A DNA stretch of 5,031 nt from Actinomycetes bacterium (GTDB lineage: Bacteria > Actinomycetota > Acidimicrobiia > Acidimicrobiales > JAMCPL01): positions 1 through 5,031 of the forward strand of contig JAJZWK010000099.1 of NCBI GenBank assembly GCA_021846725.1, given 5' to 3'. The notes under the pieces were generated by a model, which saw only the letters and a list, made by a program, of their open reading frames with translations, did no database searches and was not told where the DNA came from. The position numbers and the translations under genes are program-made. Each line of letters begins with the position of its first letter. Position 1 is the first letter of the stretch. Below, in pieces: positions 1-4,035 of the stretch.

Positions 1-357
1 AACAGTGGATCGCTCTTGAAGCAGACTGTCAATACGCTGACTGTCGACGACCAGCATATTCACACTCTTCAATCAGGCCACGATCCTGCAGCTGTCAGGA
101 CTGCATGTGAAGCAATGGGGGTGGATGCAAGACGTGCAAATAGTTACCTACCTACCCCAGACCAGCAGATAACGAATATACTGAACGCAGCTTATACGGC
201 AGAATATACTGCATCTATAGAATGTTACAAGTACGCATCTCAGCCAGTCAGCAGTAGGTTACTCGCTGAGTACGACAGACTAATTGCCCAAGCCAGTAGC
301 CAATTTGCCCAAGCTACCAAGCTGTATAACGAGATAGTACGCGACCATCACCATTAA
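1..357 (+). CDS. C-terminal part of an unrecognised protein (5' end outside the window)
   Basis: The frame is open from the first base to a TAA at 355-357, giving 118 codons. A TTG at 16-18 could be a start, but no Shine-Dalgarno sequence precedes it, so the simplest reading is the tail of a longer gene. I do not recognise the family. The second half looks mostly helical and polar, running from about PTPDQQITNILNAAY to FAQATKLYNEIVRD, with many Ala, Gln, Tyr and Glu residues, and the protein ends in three histidines. No membrane segment, signal peptide or Cys/His metal cluster is visible. The gene converges on menD, whose stop lies 64 bp away, so the two do not share an operon. An internal ATG at 114-116 would give a product of about 80 residues and cannot be excluded. 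That the frame is coding is fairly likely from its length, its clean stop and the absence of a better frame on either strand; the function is unknown. Confidence 0.6.
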   Translation, partial: NSGSLLKQTVNTLTVDDQHIHTLQSGHDPAAVRTACEAMGVDARRANSYLPTPDQQITNILNAAYTAEYTASIECYKYASQPVSSRLLAEYDRLIAQASSQFAQATKLYNEIVRDHHH

Positions 358-377
358 ATGGTGAATTAAATGGTGAA
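348..377 (+). repeat. 12-bp tandem duplication with a stem whose loop is the stop codon
   Basis: TTAAATGGTGAA occurs twice without a gap, at 354-365 and 366-377. The end of the upstream gene supplies TCACCAT (348-354), which is the exact complement of ATGGTGA at 358-364. This makes a 7-bp stem whose three-base loop is the TAA stop codon. The same arm can pair with the second ATGGTGA at 370-376. No T-run follows, so this is not a standard intrinsic terminator. The duplication is directly visible; any role is unknown. Confidence 0.75.
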
Positions 378-380
378 TCT

Positions 381-401
381 CCCCGCCTTTACGGACTGGG
401 G
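381..401. terminator. Possible bidirectional terminator hairpin between convergent genes
   Basis: CCCC (381-384) can pair with GGGG (398-401), and an inner CC (386-387) with GG (393-394), around a TTTAC loop. The hairpin lies 23 bp after the stop of the plus-strand gene and 20 bp beyond the stop of menD on the minus strand, where a shared terminator is expected. Neither side carries a T-run and the stem has an internal loop, so the call is weak. An alternative reading, a decayed IS200/IS605-like right end, is given in the findings. Confidence 0.3.
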
Positions 402-421
402 TTGCAGAGTCACAATATCGC

Positions 422-2569
422 TCAATGATGGCTGACATCAATGACATCCTCGAACAAACGTTTGGAAATCTGCTGCTGTAACTCAATCTGGATCCGTGCC
501 GATTCTGCAGTGCTGGGAACCTTGGCATGAATTACTGTAATTGGGCTCAAATCTGTATGATGACCTGAACTGACCGCCAGAGAATCACTCACAGAGGTGG
601 GATTATCCAACTCCAGACTGGATGTATTGCCCTCCATGCTAGGAATATGACTTTCCATACCTGCAGGAATACCTTCCAGTATCGCCATCTTCAGTACAGT
701 TCGCAATAGATCCATCGTATCCACGGTAACAACATATGCACCAAGACTCTTTGCAACCTCTGCAACATCCTGCTCCTGCCTTGTTGTGAACAATCGCTCC
801 ATAGTACCAGCATCTACAAGTTCAGATTGGGGTAAGAATGAAAATATGCCTCCTCCACCATTGTCCATCACTACTATCGTCAGCCTACTGGTAAGTGTCG
901 ACTGTCCGGCAGTACGTAGCAATGCAGTAAGATCATGAAAAAATGCAAGATCGCCTACCCATGCTATGACATGACTCCACTTACCTCCCTCTGCAATTCC
1001 CATTGCAGTAGATACCACCCCATCAATACCGTTTGCACCCCTATTGGAGAAGACTCGTGGAGGAATCTTGAGTTTTGGTACAAAGCGTTCTGCGTCACGA
1101 ATAGGCATGGACGACGACACTACCAATGCCACACTGCCATTACAATACTCGGTGCAGTACGAAGATAGTTCCCTTGCCAGGCCTATACCTGTAATCTCAT
1201 TATTCTCTTCGCACCACCTATCTATACCATCTTGTACGACTATATCGGCTGATTGCCAAAGTCGCAGCCAAGTGAGGCTATCATCACTAGGAATAGGAGT
1301 GGATAAGCTCTTCCTTACTGAGTCGACAAAAGATTCTGGAGTACAGGCGGCGACAAAAGATGACACACGCGCTGGATCACTCCATTGCCAATAGGGATCT
1401 ACCAGCAATTGATCTACTCCATCGTCCTCAAGTTCGGCCAACCAACTATTCAGGGTCTTGGATGCCCAAGGCTTCCCAAATCTGATCACTACATCTGGGT
1501 GTAGGAGCGAACGCATACCGGCATCCTGCAACATAGCATCAGCTCCGGCGATAACTTCAGGATTGTCTGTCCTGCACATCGACAGTGGATCAGCAAGCAA
1601 CGGCCAGCCAAGCATCTTGGCTAATCTTGTAATTGATGCTCTCTCGTCAAGAGTACCTCCGGTCAATTGCCCCACAACGATAATACCTCTAGCCTTACTC
1701 ACAAAATCATGTATTATGTCATAACCAGTAAAACCACTAGCCCGGCTGCCAGAGACGGTAGTGCTGCCCGCGAAGGTGCCATTAACGCCACTGTACATAT
1801 CGGTATCATCAGCAAAGCCTGCTGCGCTGCCACTACCTACTGCACTGTTGACAGCAGAGTTAGTGATGTCGGGTCCAGCAGAGCCTGCTGCGCTGCCACC
1901 GGTAGTACCTACTACACGCTCTCCATCACTTCTGCCACCATACCCATAACGACCCATGACTAAATGCCACATCCTCCCGTTGGGTCTACCTGGCGGCATG
2001 TCCAGATACCGACCAACCAACGGCTCACGAAATTGAAGATTGAGATGCACAGGCACTGGACCATAGGGACCATACAATGCTTCGCTGTACGCCCGTGCAG
2101 CCAACGACCTCCACAACCCCCTCAGCCTCCATTCAGCCGGAGGTACGTCAAGGTAATACTTAGTTGAAGCAGCATATATCATGTTCTGATCGATGGTTTG
2201 AGGTGCTCCAATATTCCTTAACTCTGAAGGTCTGTCCGCAGTGCATACGATCAACGGGACTCCCTGATGATGAGCTTCGACTACACTGGGGTGCAACTCT
2301 GCTACGGCAGTTCCACTGGTCACACATACCACTGCAGGTACCCCAGTAGCCAAAGCAATTCCCAGACCTACAAACCCAGCCGAGCGCTCATCGAGATGCA
2401 CACGAACTTCAATGTCAGGATTTTTCTCAAGGGCTAGCGCCAGAGGAGTAGATCTGGACCCCGGACATACTACAGCATGCCTTATTCCTCCACGTACCCA
2501 CTCATCTACCAATGTAAGGCAAAAGGTTGCCTGCACGTCCTCTGGCTTTGGAGTATCTATCATGATCAC
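422..2569 (-). CDS. menD: MenD, SEPHCHC synthase (menaquinone biosynthesis)
   Basis: 2-Succinyl-5-enolpyruvyl-6-hydroxy-3-cyclohexene-1-carboxylate synthase is a cytoplasmic ThDP- and Mg-dependent enzyme that joins isochorismate and 2-oxoglutarate with loss of CO2. The N-terminal domain (about residues 10-205) carries the family signature VCPGSRSTPLALAL (34-47), the HLDERSAG segment with the expected ThDP-activating Glu61, and GAPQTIDQ (121-128). The central domain spans about 283-425. The C-terminal ThDP domain shows SSSMPIRD (485-492), SNRGANGIDG (508-517), VGDLAFFHDL (538-547) and DNGGGGIFSFLPQ (569-581); Asp540 and Asn570 are the likely Mg ligands. At 715 residues it exceeds the usual 550-580. 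The excess is a Gly/Ser/Ala-rich linker at about 208-282 and a Ser-rich insert at about 638-673, both in frame. The start is either GTG at 2569 or ATG at 2563, two codons apart. Neither has a good ribosome binding site, and a -10-like TACACT 7 bases upstream of the GTG suggests a leaderless mRNA. It is divergent from menH, the next pathway step. Confidence 0.96.
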   Translation of the reverse strand: MIMIDTPKPEDVQATFCLTLVDEWVRGGIRHAVVCPGSRSTPLALALEKNPDIEVRVHLDERSAGFVGLGIALATGVPAVVCVTSGTAVAELHPSVVEAHHQGVPLIVCTADRPSELRNIGAPQTIDQNMIYAASTKYYLDVPPAEWRLRGLWRSLAARAYSEALYGPYGPVPVHLNLQFREPLVGRYLDMPPGRPNGRMWHLVMGRYGYGGRSDGERVVGTTGGSAAGSAGPDITNSAVNSAVGSGSAAGFADDTDMYSGVNGTFAGSTTVSGSRASGFTGYDIIHDFVSKARGIIVVGQLTGGTLDERASITRLAKMLGWPLLADPLSMCRTDNPEVIAGADAMLQDAGMRSLLHPDVVIRFGKPWASKTLNSWLAELEDDGVDQLLVDPYWQWSDPARVSSFVAACTPESFVDSVRKSLSTPIPSDDSLTWLRLWQSADIVVQDGIDRWCEENNEITGIGLARELSSYCTEYCNGSVALVVSSSMPIRDAERFVPKLKIPPRVFSNRGANGIDGVVSTAMGIAEGGKWSHVIAWVGDLAFFHDLTALLRTAGQSTLTSRLTIVVMDNGGGGIFSFLPQSELVDAGTMERLFTTRQEQDVAEVAKSLGAYVVTVDTMDLLRTVLKMAILEGIPAGMESHIPSMEGNTSSLELDNPTSVSDSLAVSSGHHTDLSPITVIHAKVPSTAESARIQIELQQQISKRLFEDVIDVSHH
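551..658 (-). other. Ser-rich insert near the MenD C-terminus
   Basis: About residues 638-673 are rich in Ser, Asn, Thr and Glu and interrupt the last part of the ThDP domain, just before a strand-like segment PITVIHAKV and the terminal helix. In MenD proteins generally the equivalent strand follows the preceding helix after a short turn, so this looks like a second expansion point. The assignment is by eye from motif spacing, not from an alignment. Confidence 0.6.
1811..1833 (-). repeat. Copy B of the in-frame 23-bp repeat in the menD linker
   Basis: Bases 1811-1833 match 1877-1899 with a single difference (position 5 of the unit), a spacing of 66 bp or 22 codons. On the minus strand each copy encodes a G-S-A-A-G core. 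The multiple-of-three spacing shows the linker could grow by duplication without breaking the frame. Confidence 0.85.
1877..1899 (-). repeat. Copy A of the in-frame 23-bp repeat in the menD linker
   Basis: This is the partner of 1811-1833, identical at 22 of 23 positions. Sequence just beyond both copies is also loosely similar (CTACCTACTGCAC against GTACCTACTACAC), although the offset differs by several bases, which suggests an older, longer duplication that has since drifted. Confidence 0.85.
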
Positions 2570-2575
2570 TAATCA

Positions 2576-2603
2576 AGTGTAGTGCCAACAGGCACTAACG
2601 CAA
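2576..2603 (-). promoter_or_regulatory. Candidate menD promoter, leaderless geometry
   Basis: On the minus strand TTGCGT (2603-2598) and TACACT (2581-2576) are separated by 16 bases, matching -35 and -10 elements at 3/6 and 4/6 positions. The -10 ends 6 bases before the GTG at 2569, so transcription would start at or next to the start codon. That fits the missing Shine-Dalgarno and the common use of leaderless mRNAs in actinobacteria. The -35 match is weak, so this remains a proposal. Confidence 0.35.
2580..2597. promoter_or_regulatory. Operator-like perfect inverted repeat in the menD promoter
   Basis: TAGTGCC (2580-2586) and GGCACTA (2591-2597) are perfect complements around AACA, giving an 18-bp dyad. 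It fills the spacer of the candidate menD promoter and touches the -10 hexamer, where a repressor would block RNA polymerase. As RNA it would be a short hairpin, but the proposed start point lies downstream of it, so DNA binding is the more natural reading. No regulator family is identified. Confidence 0.45.
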
Positions 2604-2613
2604 ATTACGTAAT
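2604..2613. repeat. 10-bp palindrome ATTACGTAAT
   Basis: A perfect, AT-rich even palindrome just upstream of the candidate menD -35 element. It could be half of a compound regulator site, but palindromes of this length also occur by chance. It is recorded because it sits next to the other dyads of this gap. Confidence 0.4.
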
Positions 2614-2621
2614 GAATTATC

Positions 2622-2650
2622 GCTGGTATGCACATGGCCAGAGTACCAGC
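2622..2650. repeat. Inverted repeat GCTGGTA / TACCAGC
   Basis: The two 7-bp arms (2622-2628 and 2644-2650) are exact complements separated by 15 bases that themselves contain TGGCCA. It could be an operator for a dimeric regulator or a stem in a structured transcript; the sequence alone does not decide. Confidence 0.4.
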
Positions 2651-2667
2651 CACTACCGACGGCAAAG

Positions 2668-2700
2668 GTAGCTTAAATGAGATCTACTCATATTGGCTAC
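2668..2700 (+). repeat. Imperfect hairpin GTAGC...ATGAG-ATCTA-CTCAT...GCTAC
   Basis: The outer arms GTAGC (2668-2672) and GCTAC (2696-2700) enclose inner arms ATGAG (2677-2681) and CTCAT (2687-2691) with a five-base loop, joined by a short section with mismatches. It lies 39 bp before the IS605-like terminal hairpin and could belong to the same structured unit. Confidence 0.4.
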
Positions 2701-2730
2701 TGGCGAGATAGGAGTGGCAATACATTAGAA

Positions 2731-2772
2731 ACATTAGAACCCCTTGGCTTTAGCCATGGGGGAGAATGTCAA
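2731..2772 (+). mobile_element. IS200/IS605-like right end (possible omegaRNA 3' end), remnant
   Basis: After TTAGAA comes a hairpin: CCCC (2740-2743) pairs with GGGG (2758-2761) and TGGC (2745-2748) with GCCA (2753-2756), with one T-T mismatch and the loop TTTA. It is followed by GAGAATGTCAA ending at 2772. Known right ends of IS200/IS605 elements have this arrangement: GAA, a GC-rich hairpin with a TTCA or TTTA loop, then GGGGAGGATGTCAA, with TCAA the cleavage site in some members. The same segment is the 3' end of the guide RNA scaffold used by TnpB. No tnpA or tnpB sequence is visible on either side and no left end is certain, so this would be a solo end, a short non-autonomous derivative, or a chance resemblance. 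Bases from 2773 (CAACATAACATTATCC) would occupy the guide position. Confidence 0.5.
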
Positions 2773-2854
2773 CAACATAACATTATCCGCCACGAGGAGC
2801 ACCACCCAACCATCCAGTGAAGATCCATGATTATTTCAGAACGGAACTAATCCC

Positions 2855-3760
2855 ATGAAAGAATCCAGTGCTAAAATAACTCGCACGTTGAGAATAATTT
2901 TGGTACATGGATTCACTCAAAATGCAGAGTGTATGTCTCCTTTTGCAAACGAACTGAGGATTGCACTAAAAGCTGTCCCTACGTCCGTGCCTCTTAGTAA
3001 TAGTCATGAAGAAGATACCGTTGCAAGCCTGACCCCACAATTAGAGCCACTACCCGCAACCACTAGCACTAGCACTAGCACTAGCACACCATCTTTGGCA
3101 CTCTATCGCTTCTCGCCGTCTATCTACGGCATCGATCTCCCCGGTCACGGTATGTCATCGTCTGTAGAGACGGGCCCCTGGGAAACAGCTCGTCTACTTG
3201 GTGAAGCCTTCGGTCGTGGGATCTATGTCGGGTATTCAATGGGTGCTCGTATATGCCTGCACCTGGCGCTATCCTATCCAGAGTTGGTCGAAACGCTTGT
3301 ACTGATATCGGCAAGTGCCGGCATCGACAATGACAATGCAAGACAGGCCAGGAAGTCTTCAGATGATGAGATGGCGAAGACACTCGACGAGGAAAGGCCG
3401 GATTTTGCTACCTTCTTGGAGCGCTGGACAGAGCAACCTCTCTTCTCCACACTTCCGGATGAAGCCAAGATGACAGAGCAGCGAATGACGAATACTCCAT
3501 CCGGACTGGCATCAAGCCTCCGTCTATGTGGTGCCGGAGCATGTGACCCTCTCTGGAATAGGCTGGGTACACTGAAAATGCCTGTACACTGTGTCGCTGG
3601 GACACTGGATAACAGGTATACATACTACGCACTCCGAATAGCGCGCCTGATAGGCACCAATGCCACAGTATCTCTTATCCAATCTGCAGGACATGCCTGT
3701 TACATGGAACGCCCCAAATTGGTATCATCAATAATAGCCAACTTAATTAGACCGACATGA
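2855..3760 (+). CDS. menH: MenH, SHCHC synthase (alpha/beta hydrolase, menaquinone biosynthesis)
   Basis: MenH eliminates pyruvate from SEPHCHC, the product of MenD, giving 2-succinyl-6-hydroxy-2,4-cyclohexadiene-1-carboxylate. The alpha/beta hydrolase features are in order: an LVHGFTQN oxyanion strand and turn (16-23), GIDLPGHGMSS (92-102), the nucleophile elbow GYSMG with Ser128 and the preceding Tyr127 typical of MenH, the cap motif FLERWTEQPLF (187-197), the likely catalytic Asp252 in AGTLDNRY, and His280 in SAGHACYMERP. The length of 301 residues exceeds the usual 250-270. The surplus is a low-complexity insert at about 41-80, between the first strand region and the DLPGHG strand, which includes an STSTSTST run. 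The ATG at 2855 starts just before the conserved domain, with a weak GGA 9 bases upstream. The gene is divergent from menD and is followed by noncoding repeats. Pathway context and motifs together make MenH more likely than another hydrolase. Confidence 0.9.
   Translation: MKESSAKITRTLRIILVHGFTQNAECMSPFANELRIALKAVPTSVPLSNSHEEDTVASLTPQLEPLPATTSTSTSTSTPSLALYRFSPSIYGIDLPGHGMSSSVETGPWETARLLGEAFGRGIYVGYSMGARICLHLALSYPELVETLVLISASAGIDNDNARQARKSSDDEMAKTLDEERPDFATFLERWTEQPLFSTLPDEAKMTEQRMTNTPSGLASSLRLCGAGACDPLWNRLGTLKMPVHCVAGTLDNRYTYYALRIARLIGTNATVSLIQSAGHACYMERPKLVSSIIANLIRPT
3061..3087 (+). repeat. CACTAG hexamer tandem tract in menH
   Basis: Four and a half consecutive copies of CACTAG encode the alternating Ser-Thr stretch at about residues 70-78 of MenH. 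A six-base unit changes the protein by two residues per step, so the tract could vary in length by replication slippage without a frameshift. It lies in the inserted loop, away from the catalytic motifs. Confidence 0.9.
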
Positions 3761-3766
3761 TTCAGT

Positions 3767-3797
3767 GGTATCGCTCTATGATTTAGCAGTGCTACCT
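3767..3797 (+). repeat. Intergenic repeat, copy 1
   Basis: The unit begins GGTATCGCTCTAT and ends TTAGCAGTGCTACCT, with a three-base GAT between. It contains the 11-bp interrupted palindrome TAGCA-G-TGCTA, and its outer ends GGTA and TACC are also complementary. Copy 2 lies 65 bp downstream. The unit starts 6 bp after the menH stop codon. Confidence 0.85.
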
Positions 3798-3831
3798 TAT
3801 AACGATGCTACACTCGTGTTCGCCGGTACCG

Positions 3832-3860
3832 GGTATCGCTCTATATTAGCAGTGCTACCT
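3832..3860 (+). repeat. Intergenic repeat, copy 2
   Basis: It shares both 13-base and 15-base blocks with copy 1 exactly, but has a single A where copy 1 has GAT. Such strong identity next to unrelated flanks indicates a duplicated or dispersed short element. The 34 bases between the copies are not similar to the sequence after copy 2. Confidence 0.85.
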
Positions 3861-3863
3861 CGA

Positions 3864-3894
3864 ACAATATCGCTCCAAAGAGTGCAATTAGCAG
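3864..3894 (+). repeat. Decayed third copy of the intergenic repeat
   Basis: TATCGCTC (3868-3875) and ATTAGCAG (3887-3894) match the two ends of the unit, but the gap between them is longer and the last bases diverge. Its first 12 bases, ACAATATCGCTC, also occur exactly at 412-423 near the end of menD. Confidence 0.45.
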
Positions 3895-4029
3895 ATATGG
3901 TACGACCCTCCATCTATCAGCTCCATTGGTCAACAGAAACTCCAGCATACTGGCCGCCGTGCCGGATGCAAGCCACCCCTTCATTTATTTGCCAGTTCCA
4001 TCAGTCAGCAAAGTTCCAGAGAAATGTTG

Positions 4030-4035
4030 TAGAAT
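4030..4035 (+). promoter_or_regulatory. Possible -10 element for a leaderless protease transcript
   Basis: TAGAAT matches the -10 consensus at 5 of 6 positions and ends 7 bases before the ATG at 4043-4045, so a transcript from it would begin at or beside that codon. No good -35 lies at the usual distance. The geometry resembles the one proposed for menD and, if real, makes 4043 the start in place of 4034. Confidence 0.3.

Larger units (their letters stand above)
1724..1942 (-). other. Low-complexity linker inside MenD
   Basis: Codons for about residues 210-282 are dominated by Gly, Ser, Ala, Thr and Val and separate the N-terminal pyrimidine-binding domain from the central domain of MenD. 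Ordinary MenD proteins have only a short connection here. The frame is uninterrupted and the domains on both sides retain their motifs, so this reads as a tolerated flexible linker, not a frameshift. Within it a 23-bp stretch is repeated with one mismatch. Confidence 0.8.
2570..2854. promoter_or_regulatory. Divergent menD-menH intergenic region rich in inverted repeats
   Basis: This 285-bp gap must hold the promoters of both genes. Reading left to right it contains a 7-bp inverted repeat (2580-2597), the palindrome ATTACGTAAT (2604-2613), the pair GCTGGTA/TACCAGC (2622-2628, 2644-2650), a longer imperfect hairpin (2668-2700) and an IS200/IS605-like terminal hairpin (2740-2772). I see no convincing open frame and no strong sigma70-type promoter for menH. 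Five hairpins in under 200 bp is denser than simple promoter DNA usually shows and would fit a structured RNA or a short transposon relic. Confidence 0.7.
3761..4033 (+). other. Noncoding spacer between menH and the protease gene
   Basis: These 273 bp hold the repeats at 3767-3797 and 3832-3860, a decayed relative at 3864-3894, and the palindrome CCGGTACCGG (3823-3832). A 91-codon frame (GTG 3765 to TGA 4040) runs through it, but that frame encodes the repeats as repeated peptide, has no ribosome binding site and resembles nothing I know, so I treat it as noncoding. No tRNA or T-run terminator is seen. The right part, 3900-4033, shows no clear signal beyond a TTGCCA at 3989-3994 that lacks a partner -10. 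Confidence 0.6.

Noticed and set aside
935..1394. Plus-strand frames of 77 and 116 codons opposite menD
   Set aside because: They lie antisense to well-conserved MenD domain sequence, are rich in Ser/Cys/His as shadow frames often are, and have no credible start signals.
1724..1942. Frameshift or foreign insertion inside menD
   Set aside because: The frame is continuous, both flanking domains keep their motifs in the same frame, and there are no terminal inverted repeats; an expanded linker suffices.
1458..2349. Series of plus-strand frames of 61-98 codons opposite the menD linker and N-terminal domain
   Set aside because: All are antisense to conserved MenD motifs or to its repetitive linker; their repeated peptides come from the linker repeat.
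2989..3000. Start of a shorter menH after the low-complexity insert
   Set aside because: The HGFTQN motif needed for the oxyanion hole lies upstream at residues 18-23, so the full-length start at 2855 is required.
3120..3632. Minus-strand frames inside menH
   Set aside because: menH on the plus strand has all catalytic motifs in order; the minus-strand frames are shadows without recognisable features.
3767..3860. CRISPR-like arrangement: two repeats of about 30 bp with a 34-bp spacer
   Set aside because: Only two good copies exist, they differ in length, the third is decayed and at a different spacing, and no cas gene is visible. A dispersed short repeat explains it better.
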